Below are positions 46,401 to 56,604 of a stretch of 64,000 nucleotides of DNA, piece after piece. Location of the stretch: contig BDSL01000003.1 of assembly GCA_003116995.1 (NCBI GenBank), forward strand, positions 2,294,001 to 2,358,000, read 5' to 3'. This stretch comes from Yamagishiella unicocca (taxonomy: Eukaryota; Chlorophyta; Chlorophyceae; Chlamydomonadales; Volvocaceae). Under the pieces are notes generated by a model. That model was not told the origin of the DNA. It ran no database searches and saw only the letters and a program-made list of their open reading frames with translations. A program made the translations under genes and the position numbers. Within the stretch, counting starts at the first letter, position 1. Each line of letters starts with the position of its first letter.

Positions 46401-49400
46401 CCATGGCGAGAGCTGCGCCGTGTGGGAACCGATCGTCGCTGCCGGATCCAGCACCGACTCCCAGCGCCGCCAGGGCGTGGCTGTTGCCGCCGCGGCCAGG
46501 GTACGTGAGGAAGCGGGTGGAGATCGTCGGGCTGGGAGTGGTGGTCATTGCCATGCCGCCGTACCCGCCGTACCCGCCGTTGCCGCCGCCGCCACCGTCG
46601 CCGCCACCGTCGCCGCCGCCGCTGCCGACGGTGTTGCCGCCGGCGCTGTTCATCGCCGTCAGGAAGGACACCCCCCGCTGGGAGGCCCGCCTCTGGAGGT
46701 CCGCGGCGCTCCACACCTTGACGCCGCCGGCTCTGCTGCCGGTGGCTACGCAGTTCGACAGCACGGCGGCGGCGGTGAGGCGGCCCCTGTGCGCTCGCAG
46801 CAGCGCCTGCTTCAGCCGCCACACCGGCACGCCGCCCAGCGGGTTGATCGGTGGCGCTACGGAGCTGGTGGGCAGCGGCCCCACCCGGATGTGGCCGCTG
46901 CTCAGCATCTCCACCATCGTGCCCAGGTCCGGAAAGGCGCAGACGGCGCTGCGCAGGGGTGGGGTTTCGAGGAAGACCCGTGGATGACAGGAAAAACCGT
47001 GCAGGGGTGGGGTTTCGAGGAAGACTCGTGGATGCCAGGGAAAACCGTGCAGGGGTGGGGTTTCGAGGAAGACCCGTGGGTGCCAGGAAAAACCGTGCAG
47101 GGGTTGGGGTTTCGAGGCAGACCCGTGGATGCCAGAAAAAACCGTGCAGGTGTGGGGTTTCGAGGAAGACCCGTGGATGCCAGAAAAAACCGTGCAGGTG
47201 TGGGGTTTCGAAGAAGACCCGTGGATGCCAGAAAAAACCGTGCAGGTGTGGGGTTTCGAGGAAGACCCGTGGATGCCAGAAAAAACCGTGCAGGGGTGGG
47301 GCGGGGTGCGTTGACACTGCGGCGGTGTGTGAGCGTGTATGTGTATCCAAAATGAACAAGGAAAGGATTAGGATGGTTGAAATCCCAACCCATAGTGTGT
47401 TTTATAAATGCTGAGCTGAGCCGCGACCCATAGTGTGTGTGCATGTGTGTGTGCGTGGATGTGTGTTTTATAAATGCTGGATGTGTGTGTGCGCGTGTGG
47501 GGTGGGGAGGGGCGTGTGTGGAGAGTAAACCCGTGGTGACCGGGGAGGGTTTCTAGGACACCCGTAGTGGCGGGGAGGGTGAGAGGGGACGGGTTACTTA
47601 TCGGTGATGTTCGAACGTTGGCATCGAACACTGGCGGTAAAAAGGCGAGGGGGATGAGCGAGAGGGACCCCAGGCGGGAGTGGCAGGCTTTGTCCAGGGG
47701 TGTATGTGATGAGGGGGCCGGGCAGACGGAGGTGTGAACTGGGTTTCTGGAGCTTGCCGGGCGAGCACCCTGTTTTCATTACTCCTCGAGACGGCGGCGG
47801 TGGCGGTGGCAGCGATGGTGGGCAGGTGAAAGATGGTCAAGGGGCGCGGGGTACCGTCGCTCGACGTCCCACATGTGGACACGGCGTGTAATCGGGTACT
47901 CTAGTGACGGGGCGTTCCTTCAAAGACCCATGCCGTGTTCCGACCAGCGGGGTACCTGCTACCTGCCAGATGAGAACCCTGCTGGCGCCGCAGCAGCACC
48001 ATTTGCCGCTCCTCATCCCAAGCCGCCCACAACCCACGGCTGCCGGCCCCCACCCTCCTCCCCACCCCAGCCGCCCGCGCCCGCACCCGCGCCGGCGCCC
48101 GGCCCCCACTCACACAATCGGCACGCCTTGGTCCCCGATTGCACAAATGAGCTGCAGCCTCCCCGCCGTCAGATCCCACATCAGCAGCTGGCCGTTGGCA
48201 TGCGCCGACAGCATCCGCCAGGGCCCTTGGCGCGCCGCCACGACGCGCGAAATGCGGCCTGACAAGCCGCCGCTCGCTCCCACATCGGGCGTCTCCCGGC
48301 CCCATCTTTCGAGGGACGCAGCCCCGAGGTTGGGGTTGGGGTTGAAGAAGCCGACGACCTCGGGCCGCGTGTCGGCGGGCGGGGTGCGCAGGTTGACGAC
48401 ATCCATGTCGGCTGAGGCGGCGGGCAGGTTGGAGCTGGACGAGCCCCAGTCGATCGCCACGAGGGCGGTGCAGCCGCCAAAGCCCGCGAAGGAAAAGCTG
48501 TCCACGACGGACGTCGACAGGTGCAAGGTTCCCCTTCGAATGACGTTCTCGGAGTTGGGTGTCAAGCCAGGGACGCCCGTGGCGGTGGCGGTGGCTGTGG
48601 CGGTGGCTGTGGCTGTGGCGGTGGCGGTGCTGGCGGGGGGATGGGAGGCAGCGGTTCCGTTCGCCGAACTTCCAGCCCTCGTCGGCATCGACGACGTCGC
48701 GGGAGACAATAGGTTGACAGACGCCGACACCGGCAATGGGTTCCCTGGAGTGCCGGCGGTGCCGGCGGCGGCGGCGCCCCTGGTGCCCGGACCCCTGCTC
48801 GACTCCGCGCCTTGCTGGGTTCCGACCGCGCCGGCGGCTGCGCCAGACCGCGCGACCCCCGTGTCAGACCCGAACGCGCCCACGTCGACAGGAGGGGGGG
48901 CGCTGATGACCCGGATCGAGTACATGCTGTCACTCGCTGTGCTGACCAGCAGGTAGCCTGCTCGATACAGTAGCCCGGACACCTCCGAGCTGTTCGAATC
49001 CGGGCCCGACAGCGCAGCCGCACGGCCGCTGCCCGCGCGGCGGTTGGCGGTGAACACAGTGGCGGCCAGCACCACTGGCTCAACGCGGCTGTAGCGAATC
49101 GCCATCACGCGGCCCGAGGCGTCGCCCGTGAACAGCAGCACGTCGTCCACGGTGGCGGCGGCCGGGCCGCCGCCGCCGCCGCCGGCCGTGGGAGTCTCCG
49201 AGCTGGCGGTGCCGCCGCCGGCGCCGTTGCGGACGCTGGCGCCGCCGTCGCTGCCGTTGGCGGTTGAGTCGGCGGACGACAACGCTGCGACACCGGAGGG
49301 TGAAGTACCGCGGCCGCCGAGCCGGGGGGTGTCGGCGGGCGCGGCGGACGCCGCGGCCGCGGCTGCGGCGGCGTTGCTGGCCGCCTCCAGCTCGATGGCG

Positions 49401-50625
49401 GGTACGCAATGGAGAGCCGTGACGGCGTAGCGGCTCAGACGGATGACAAGTGGGACCCCGGCCTGGGCCGCCGCCGTGGCGGCGGCCGCGGCGGGGCTCA
49501 GGTTCCCGCCGGGTAACCCCATGCCGACCCTGCCGTACACCAGTACGGTGCCGCCGCGGTGACCCGTGATCAGATCCACGGTGGGTTCGTACAGCGCCGT
49601 TGATGTCACTTGCTGTACGTCGTCGTCCAATGGGGTGTCGGAGTGGAACGAATCCAGCGCCGCGCTGTACACCTCCACCTGGGGAGGGGAGGGGAGGGGT
49701 TTCGAGGAAGACCCGTGGGCGCGAGAAAAAACCGTTTAGGAAAGGGAGGGGGGGGCAGGCAGGGGAAAGCGCGGGAAGCGTGTTCGCCACAGGAGACGGA
49801 CGAGGCAAGAGGGCGCGGAGGGTTGAGGCGGGACAGGCAGGCAGGCAGACTCTGCTTTGCGCCGTCCCACCTCCCCCCGGCAGCCGTCTTCCCCCACCAC
49901 TAGCGCCGCCGCCAACAGGACCAACCATTCACCCATTCACTGACCGCCAGACGCCCCAGCACGCGACCCACATCCCCATCCCCGAAACGCCGTGTGTAGG
50001 GCATATGTCGGGCGCGCGCCCCCACCCCTACGGTGGCCCCCCTCCACGACGCCCGCCCATCACAAAACCCCCGCCCCGCCCCCGGCCCTGCCCTCTCCCC
50101 CCCGCCCCGGACGCGGCGATGCCCCCCCCGCCCCCGCCCACCTGCTTATGCATAACCACCATGAGCTGCACGGCCGCTGCCTCGCCGCCAGCACCACGCA
50201 TGAAGCACACGCGCTGCACCGGGTTGCCATCGCTGGACCGCACGGTGCGCTGCGCGAACGGGAGGCCACGCGCCGCCTCCTCCTCGCTGCCCGCCGTGGG
50301 GGAGGCGACGGACTCGGCGACCCGCACCGAGGGTACGTGGGAGAGGTGGTCCCCCGGGCTGGTGTTCGGGCCTCGGCCTCGTTGGACTTCCGGCGACGCA
50401 GTGGCGATGGTGGGTGAGGGAACGAGCCACATGGGCGTGCAGCTCGTCTGCCCGAAGATGCCGCCTGGAGTGGGGAGTGGGCTGGGCCGCTGCGGCCCGA
50501 TGGAGGTGCTCCTTGTGGGGGTGGCGGTGTTGGCCCGTGTCGAGTTGTTCCAGGCGTTTTGGTCGGCCAGGCAGTCGATGAAGACGCGGTGCTCGCGTGA
50601 CAGCAGCAGCTCGTTGTTTTTGCGG
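37416..50625 (-). CDS. WD40-like propeller fused to a TKL-type protein kinase (5' end unresolved)
   Basis: Exons: 50142-50625 (acceptor visible, earlier exon not found), 48114-49678, 45826-46948, 45188-45268, 44067-44976, 43338-43441, 42895-43053, 42241-42395, 41753-41849, 41155-41352, 40719-40928, 40265-40314, 40016-40079, 39298-39588, 37416-38276; all phases agree, about 2,116 aa. The N-terminal 900 residues hold WD40-like strands: LITGHRGGTVLVYG, DVLLFTGDASGRVMAIRYSR, MLSAHANGQLLMWDLTAGRL, LRAHRGRLTAAAVLSNCVAT with GGVKVWS. A Gln/His/Pro-rich linker follows. The kinase domain starts near residue 1430: GEGAEGTVWRGRW loop, VAVK lysine (about 1458), catalytic loop HGDLRSPN (HRD Arg replaced by Gly, Asp kept), DFG in KIGDFGFAR, APE in RWQAPE, ADVYSFGIIMYEMLT, and closing CWAEKAEDRP. 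A disordered 380-aa tail ends in EDDDD. TKL kinases phosphorylate Ser/Thr; the propeller suggests a scaffold. Confidence 0.85.
38588..38687 (+). repeat. 50-bp tandem duplication in last kinase intron
   Basis: Two near-perfect copies of a unit beginning AGCCAGCTGGTGCGGAGAGC lie end to end inside intron 38277-39297. Confidence 0.9.
39001..39065 (+). repeat. GCTGCGAGACGAG minisatellite
   Basis: About four tandem 13-bp units in the same kinase intron. Confidence 0.85.
39600..39662 (+). repeat. (GGTG)n microsatellite
   Basis: GGTGGGTG-type run next to the acceptor of kinase exon 39298-39588. On the coding strand it is CACC-rich and forms the pyrimidine tract. Confidence 0.85.
41411..41470 (-). 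repeat. Intronic family-1 element (kinase gene)
   Basis: The minus strand reads CCGAAGACACTGCGCCAGCT, then CATGTCGCGTAACCGG. Same orientation as the host gene, in the intron before the catalytic-loop exon. It is followed on the minus strand by GTAACCGGGTCTTCTCGCCC near 41375-41395 and a C-rich acceptor tract. Confidence 0.75.
42684..42735 (-). repeat. Intronic family-2 element (kinase gene)
   Basis: The minus strand reads CTAAACGGTTTTTCTCGC, ATCCACGGGTCGTCCTCGAG and then C-rich DNA, in the intron after the glycine-loop exon. Confidence 0.75.
45542..45568 (+). repeat. Dispersed short motif, copy 3 (inside kinase intron)
   Basis: TGTCGGCCGTGGATTCGCGG continues ATTCTC as in 36112-36142 and 36826-36855; here it lies in intron 45269-45825. 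A diverged inverted form is at 24340-24362. Confidence 0.75.
46965..47301 (-). repeat. 48-bp minisatellite, 7 copies, abutting a 3' splice site
   Basis: Seven head-to-tail units of 48 bp (one of 49). Each carries, on the minus strand, ACGGTTTTTTCTGGC, ATCCACGGGTCTTCCTCGAA and a CCCCACCCCTGC end. The last unit runs straight into the GCGCAG acceptor of kinase exon 45826-46948. Each unit is one family-2 intronic element. Confidence 0.95.
49679..49740 (-). repeat. Intronic family-2 element abutting a 3' splice site
   Basis: On the minus strand, CCTAAACGGTTTTTTCTCGC and CCACGGGTCTTCCTCGAAAC lead into CCCTCCCC units and the CAG acceptor of the large WD40 exon. Confidence 0.8.
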
Positions 50626-51760
50626 CTGAGTGCGACGGCGTGGGGGGAGGGGCGGGGATCGGGGGACCGGGAGGCGGGTTTGGTGGGGGGGAGGCAGTGG
50701 GAAGGGGGCAGGGAGGCGCAGTCATCGTCGCCTCAGGCCTCGGGCGACGCGCGCGCTGTCAGTGCAAGTGGCAACATTCCGTTGACTGGATGCGACTGTG
50801 GGCTTGCGGTTTCCGCTAGATATGTGTTCCAACGCTCTCTAGCGACAGACAGCGCGGGGCTCGCTGCCGCTCGCTGCCTCGGCACCGAGACGTGCCGCAA
50901 GCGACCTTGCCCGCAGACGCTTGACAAGCGTGGAGGCCTATCTAGCGGCTCAGATGAGGCGTGGAAGGAGAGCCTGAGTCGGACTTACAAGTCGGACAGA
51001 AGGCAGAGTTGTAAGCCAAACGGGCTTCCAATCCGGATAGAAGGCAGACTGATTACGGACAAAAACTCTGCATGTCTAGCCAACTCACGAGAAGGAAGCT
51101 GCCAGCCGCGCGATTGTACCGGGGTTGCCGAGCTCCTCCACGCATACGCGAGAGCGGTTGGCCGCAGCATGCAGCCTTGCCGCTGCAGCTAGAAGGGTGT
51201 ATGGGTCGCACGACCGCTGGCGCACAGCCTGGCCGGGTGAGGGGTCAGTACGCAAGGAAGGCACACATTAACATCGTTGCGAACCGCGCGCGAAAGGGGC
51301 TGGCCCTGCTATAAACTCTGGAACGTAAACTACGTCACGAGCCTCTTCCAGCCACATCCAGCCGCGCACTCATTGCCAGAGCGCCGTAAGCTCACGCTTG
51401 GGCCCGCCAGCGAAGAACGACGCGCGCGCCCCGGTCTCACCATTTCAAAATGACGGAAGGCATACTCTCCAGCTTGCGCAACTTCCTGGCAACGTTTCTT
51501 ATGAACCTTGGAGCGCGATGCACTAGCGACGAGGTCCTGTATAGAAAGTCTCGCCGTTTCCTGGGCCTGAGCAACCTCCCACAGCGGTTCCGAACTGCTA
51601 AATGTGCTTCTCATCGTTGCACTAGTTGGCCAAGAACTACCGGTGAGGGCTGCCAGGCCACTTTAAGACGAGAATGCAACCGTAACGCTCCGCAGCATTT
51701 ACGTGATGTCCAAACCTAGCAACAACACTCATAAAAGCAGCCAAGCTAGCTGGCTACGTC
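50626..51760. other. Intergenic; kinase first exon and promoter expected here
   Basis: The kinase reading frame needs an upstream exon ending in phase 2. The ATG at 50725 (-) opens a Pro-rich frame that is out of register with the next exon, so it is not accepted. No other feature seen. Confidence 0.4.
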
Positions 51761-52579
51761 ATGTACATAGTCGCACTGAGCAAGCAGAGGCCCGCTAAGC
51801 GCACTAGCGCTTCAGGGAACTGTAGGCCTGCTGATCCTGTCACATCTATTTTCAGGCAGCAAATTGTGAATGATTCGATGTCTGTTCATAAGGGTCACGA
51901 GGCACGACAGTATACGGCAAGTATTGAAAGCCTGAATGGGCTTTCGTACTGTTCCGTGCTCGTCGACGCCTTTTGCATGGATTTCATCAGGCGAACTCCT
52001 CACAACAAGCACTGGTGGGTTTGTCGGTGGAAGTGCAAAAAGATGCAACTCTTTTGGTGTTTCGAGGAAGCATTTACTACTGTCTGCATGCGGGGCGCAC
52101 ACAACTCACCCTACCCCACGCACCTTACCCACCGCCCCTTGCCCCTTTCCCCGAAGGCTGCCGACGCCGGTCACGCAGTAGTGCCTTTCCTCGTACGCCG
52201 AAAACCATGTTACCTGCCAATTTTGGGCAAACACATTTTGCATACGTCCATAAGCATTGAGGGTGCAAGGAGAGGAGAGGAAAACTTGGATTGCACGCTT
52301 GAAGAAGAGAAAGGGCTGCCCCTGAGAGGGACGACAGGAGGAGACGGGAGGGAGACGGAGGGAGCTAGATGCGCCGCTCAGTTGCAGAATACGGGAAAGC
52401 CTGCTGATGCATACTATATGAGAAATGAACTGTCGGAGGTACAGAAACGGCCAAAAGGGGCCAACGGGATAATTTCCCAGCTGGTTATCGACTTATCGTG
52501 GAGGAGTGTGCGGTGGCTTCGGGTGAGTCGTGTGCGAGATCGAGTGTCTTTAACAGGTCGAGGACCAAAATTCTCCTGA
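51761..52579 (+). CDS. Hypothetical single-exon ORF, 272 aa
   Basis: An ATG-initiated 272-codon frame in DNA of roughly even composition, where so long an open frame is not expected often by chance. The protein has mixed composition with a Trp/Cys-rich patch (KHWWVCRWKCKKMQLFWCF) and a charged region (ARRGEENLDCTLEEEKGLPL). No domain, transit peptide or membrane segment is recognised, and splice sites were not needed. Could be a lineage-specific gene, a decayed gene or chance. Confidence 0.25.
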   Translation: MYIVALSKQRPAKRTSASGNCRPADPVTSIFRQQIVNDSMSVHKGHEARQYTASIESLNGLSYCSVLVDAFCMDFIRRTPHNKHWWVCRWKCKKMQLFWCFEEAFTTVCMRGAHNSPYPTHLTHRPLPLSPKAADAGHAVVPFLVRRKPCYLPILGKHILHTSISIEGARRGEENLDCTLEEEKGLPLRGTTGGDGRETEGARCAAQLQNTGKPADAYYMRNELSEVQKRPKGANGIISQLVIDLSWRSVRWLRVSRVRDRVSLTGRGPKFS

Positions 52580-54303
52580 AACCTAAAATCGATATAATGT
52601 TAGTAGAATTGCGCACGCTACGTGCAGCGTCGTGCAGCAGGAGGGTGCTCCAAACATAAATGTCTACTGCAGTTGCTTGTGCTTTGGGCAATCTTGGCGA
52701 ACCGTTTCTTCACGCCTCAACGCGTATAATAATATTTCAATGAAGTTTTTGTTGCAGTATATGCTGGCGCCTGTTATGCTGGGGGCCTCGATTCTTCTGG
52801 ACGCCGCACGGTAGCTACCCACAACCTTCCAACCCGACCGCACATCACGGACGACCGATTATCTGCGTGACATGTGTACCGTCTGAAATTATTGTCGAGA
52901 CAATGTAGGCTTACTTAAGGGATAGATCCCCAAGCTCGAATACCGAAATACACTTTGTGTTAACGGGCAATTAGTGGTGTCCAGTTTCCCCAGTTCCATC
53001 AATCGTGTATCTACCACTGCTTTGGAACTGAGGAGCTGACCGTCACATGTAGTCATTACTGATACCACAAGATATAACTATTATCGGCGACAGCGACCCC
53101 CATGAAAGAGCGTGAATTTGTTCGGACGATTGGACCAAGTGCGAAAGCATAGGGTACAGGGCATTTAACCCTTACCACGGGCACGGTGGATACAGTTTCC
53201 TACCTTGAAACTTGCACGGATCCAACTGGGCAACGATTTGGCAGGACCTGGCAGTTTTCGGCCGTTTCGACATGTGTAGCCCGTGCCCGTTGCCCTTCGC
53301 TCGCTTTCGACGTTTTTTTTTACTGGCCCTGAAAACGTCAGCGTATGTAAGAGTTATACCCGTTATGTATAAACAGTGTCGTGTATCTTCAAAGCAGGGG
53401 GCCTGCATGGCTGGATATCCTCCTATGTTGGCAAGGGAGCGGCAAGGGTTAGATGGCACAGGTGGAGGTGCCAGGCATGGTGACGGCAAATGATTTACGT
53501 TACTGAGTATGCATCTCTACTCTGGGCAGCGGTACCTGTGGTGCTTGCACTCATGTTTGTTCTCCCGCTCATGCAACAACCTTGCCCGTGCGGTTTTTAC
53601 CTTCCCCCGGGAGGGGCGTGGGATGCGGACCCGATCCTGCTAGTCCTGGCCAGCCGCCGCGGGTCGCTTGCTGTCGCGCTTGCGGGGCTTTGGCAAATGA
53701 TTGATTGCTGACGTATGTGCCCCTCATCATGCGTCATGTCCCGTGCATAGCCTTCCGCGTGCGCCGCAAAATCCTGCTCGCATCCTTGTCTTGAAGCTTT
53801 GGGCGCTATCGCTCGACGTACACCGACTGTCAGATGGTAGCGCGTAGTAGCAAGGTGCGTCAGGGTGCGTGGACGAATGACGTGATAGGGTAATAACATT
53901 GTTGTGGAAACGACCTCGTGTCACACATTGACGACTTCGAAATGGCAGGCATCACAAATGAACCCCAATGGAAGAAAGCTACGGACCTCACGCAGGCACA
54001 TATGAAGCCCACGAATGTTGGTGCGGGCAAGGGCCTGACCCTGTTGGAGATCCTCTTAAGTCGTGTACACGGATTTCCCCGGTCGCCCCCGCCCCGCCTT
54101 TGGGACCTTCTCCTACGTCATGTACGTTCGGATTTCCTCCCGCACCCCCTGCGCCCCTCACATGCAGTCGTAACTGTTACGGTGGGCCCCAGACCAAAAG
54201 GCAGAGCCATCGAACGCATCGTCTGACACTGAAAGAGACGCAGGAAGAAGAACAAACTAGCCGACCGAGACATGGCAAACCACCAGAAACCCCGACCAAG
54301 GGG
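52580..54303. other. Intergenic, no supported gene
   Basis: AT-richer DNA; ORFs are short and lack recognisable content. Confidence 0.45.
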
Positions 54304-54350
54304 TCAGTGTCAGGCGATGTACCCGGTGGTTCTACCCTTTTGTAACAGTT
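54304..54350 (+). repeat. Dispersed repeat, short copy
   Basis: GTCAGTGTCAGGCGATGTAC, then CCGGTGGTTCTACCC and TTTGTAACAGTTAC, related to the 3' part of the copies at 32726 and 62638. Confidence 0.65.
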
Positions 54351-54717
54351 ACTACTACTAAAACAGCGGCATCAGCCACCCAGGGCGATTCAGCCTAAAT
54401 GGCCTGCCTAATAGCATCACACCAACCGCAGTTCAAGCAGCCCCTCGATCAGAATAACCAGCGGAGCGCCTCAGCAAGTTAAACAGAAGCTTCCCACCCG
54501 AAACCCAAGAAAATTCCTCCCATACCAGACCAGCAGCCAGCCGGAAGCAAGGCGGGGCCAAAAGAGAACTCGCGCAGGGGAACCGGCCAGCCAGGGACTA
54601 ATCCGACCTCCGACCCCTCACCCATTGGGTGCCGGGCCAGCACACACTAGGCGGCCCTGAACAACCCGCAACAGAGGGTGGTGGTGACCAACCCCTCCCC
54701 ACCCCTTAGTCGAGACC

Positions 54718-54841
54718 CCTAGTGCCGTGAAACCCCGCAAACCGAACCAAACGCCCACTACCCCCGCCGAATGAATCGCCTAGTGCCGTGAAACCCCGCA
54801 AACCGAACCAAACGCCCACTACCCCCGCCGAATGAATCGCC
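54718..54841 (+). repeat. Perfect 61-bp tandem duplication
   Basis: Two identical consecutive copies of a unit beginning CTAGTGCCGTGAAACCCCGC. No difference seen, so recent (or an assembly artefact). Confidence 0.95.
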
Positions 54842-55885
54842 ATTTTGCCATCACTTCTGATCTAGCTGCGTGCGGTGCCGGTCTCATGCAGGATTGCGGT
54901 CAGCGCCTCACGCGCCCTCAGGACATCCCCCAGTGTGCGAAGGGCCCACCATCCCACCAGCGCCGGGTACTTGTACTACAGCCCGGGGCGCATAGGGCCC
55001 CCTGCTGCTCATGACTGGCTTGCCGGAACCAGCGGGCTCCCCCAAATGGGCACATTCCAGTACCACACGCCTGGGACCAACGGCGTATCCGCAATATCCT
55101 GGACAGGAGGCAACACCGCCAACGCTGTCGCCACCCGGCGGATATCCTCAGGCAGTCTTGCAGCACCCATCCACGGCCCCTGTGCCCTGGTCGTATATAC
55201 ACTCAACGACCGGAAAGCCGGCGGGTGCACCCCGTGAAGGAACGCCTCCATATATTTCATTTTACCCATGGGGCGCGGGTTTCCGTGGGAAGGGCCGCTT
55301 CAGCCACAAACCGGACCGCCCAGCAGACCCACCGAGCACGCACATGTTCCCTTAACGGTAGAGCTCCAAAGCCTCCACAAGACGGTTGCCCTACCAGTAG
55401 GCGGCGAGGAATACCCGTCGCCCGCCGCTCCCTAGTACCGGGGGCCAGCCCCCGGTCGATGAGCTTGATTGGCCCCGGCGCGCTCCAACCGCTCGATGAC
55501 GCAGCCCTCCGTGCGCCATGTGCCAGGTAAACTGAAGCATCTCGTACGCCGCAGCTGCCGTGGCTCGCCCAAACACCAACAAAGGGAGCCGAGCAGTCCT
55601 CCCCAACCGCGACATAGCTTTCTCAGCCTGCATGGTCCACTCCAACGCAGGTGTGCCCGGACATCAGTAAACGGCAAATTAAGCGCTGTGGCTTCAGCGC
55701 TGTGGCCGACTCTATATCTACCACCTTGAGCCCCGCAATGGTCGGACCACAATCACCCGCCGGTTTATGGCCGCGGCCTTGAAAAGGGCGGGGGCTGGTG
55801 GTCCCCCTCTCTCTCCGGGTAGTGGTCTCCTGGATCGTGCCATTCGCCGTGGGGTGGTGGAGTTTTGGGCCCTTCTGAGGGGCTT
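54842..55885. other. Unassigned, probably repeat-derived
   Basis: No supported gene. The minus-strand frame 55391-55645 (WTMQAEKAMSRLGRTARLPL) is hydrophobic-patterned but not recognisable. A GGGGGCCAGCCCCCGG palindrome is at 55440-55456. Confidence 0.35.
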
Positions 55886-56068
55886 TGTCAAGCCCCATCG
55901 TCGGCACGTGCATTTCGTGGGCAGCTGGGCCCTATGTCTTGACTGCCTGTTGCTGTATTACGTGTTTATCTGTAGTATTGCATCACGTCTCTCTGAGAGG
56001 CATGGCTTGAGTGCTGCGCTGGCAGCTGCGCGGTAGCTGTCGGTTGGTTCTGGAGCCACGGGCTCCAG
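55886..56068 (+). repeat. A': diverged partial copy of the retroelement A repeat
   Basis: 183 bp matching the first third of repeat A, starting TGTCAAGCCCC instead of TGTCGAGCCCC and carrying about ten substitutions. It stops after GGGCTCCAG, exactly where full-length A1 begins. It could be an older copy or a tandem 5' duplication. Confidence 0.85.
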
Positions 56069-56604
56069 TGTCGAGCCCCATCGCCGGCACGTGCATTTCG
56101 TGGGCAGCTGGGCCCTACGGCTAGGCTGCCTGTTGCGGTATTACGTGTTTATCTGTAGTATTGCATCACGTCTCTCTGAGAGGCATGGCTTGAGTGCTGC
56201 GCTGGCAGCTGCGCGGTAGCTGTCGGTTGGTTCTGGAGCCACGGGCTCCAGGTAGGAGAACCGTACGGCGGGAGCGCGGCCTGCGCGCGCGCGCGCTTTC
56301 CGAGCGCAACACCGATTGTCTCGGTGTTGCGCGGTGCTACGACAAGTTGGAGTAGAGTGTAATGGCCTGATCAACCATTGTCGCGCTCGCAAACAACTCG
56401 GCGCAATCCGCAACCACCCTCAGCAACCATATAGTCCCCACTAGGCTGGTCCCCTAGTGCTTGTTGCCGCTGGCTGGTATAGCCAACGGATTTAGGACGG
56501 AGAGGCTGGGCCTTACAGGCCGGGAAGCTAACACCTCCGATCGGGGCCAATTAGCACCGCGCAACACCGAGTCAGTGGAGGTAGTGTTCGCTGGAGACCA
56601 ACCC
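56069..56604 (+). repeat. Repeat A1 (left terminal repeat)
   Basis: 536 bp, starting TGTCGAGCCCC and ending GAGACCAACCC. Contains a strong hairpin at 56304-56332, a TGTAA at 56359-56363 and a third complementary segment at 56554-56570. Confidence 0.92.
56304..56337 (+). promoter_or_regulatory. Hairpin in A1 (with alternative pairing to 56554-56570)
   Basis: GCGCAACACCGA, loop TTGTC, TCGGTGTTGCGC: a perfect 12-bp stem. The right arm extended to 56337 is also perfectly complementary over 17 nt to 56554-56570 (GCACCGCGCAACACCGA). Role not known. Confidence 0.8.

Noticed and set aside
46902..47444. Repetitive ORFs over the 48-bp array
   Set aside because: The array is intronic and its period is a multiple of three, so open frames are expected by construction.
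47830..47930. Possible extra WD40 exon on the minus strand (RRVHMWDVERR)
   Set aside because: Its acceptor is poor and its phase does not fit, whereas joining 48114 directly to 46948 keeps the frame perfectly.
50060..50725. Pro-rich ORF starting at ATG 50725 (-) as the kinase N-terminus
   Set aside because: It is one base out of register with the exon that begins at 50625, and composition explains its openness.
51930..52090. Lipase-class-3-like string (ALVGLSVEVQKDATLLVFRG) in one frame
   Set aside because: Only one short resemblance, no GxSxG or other motif, no splice context, and the overlapping frame is longer.
55391..55645. Possible reverse-transcriptase fragment on the minus strand
   Set aside because: Pattern is only vaguely RT-like; no YxDD or neighbouring motif found.
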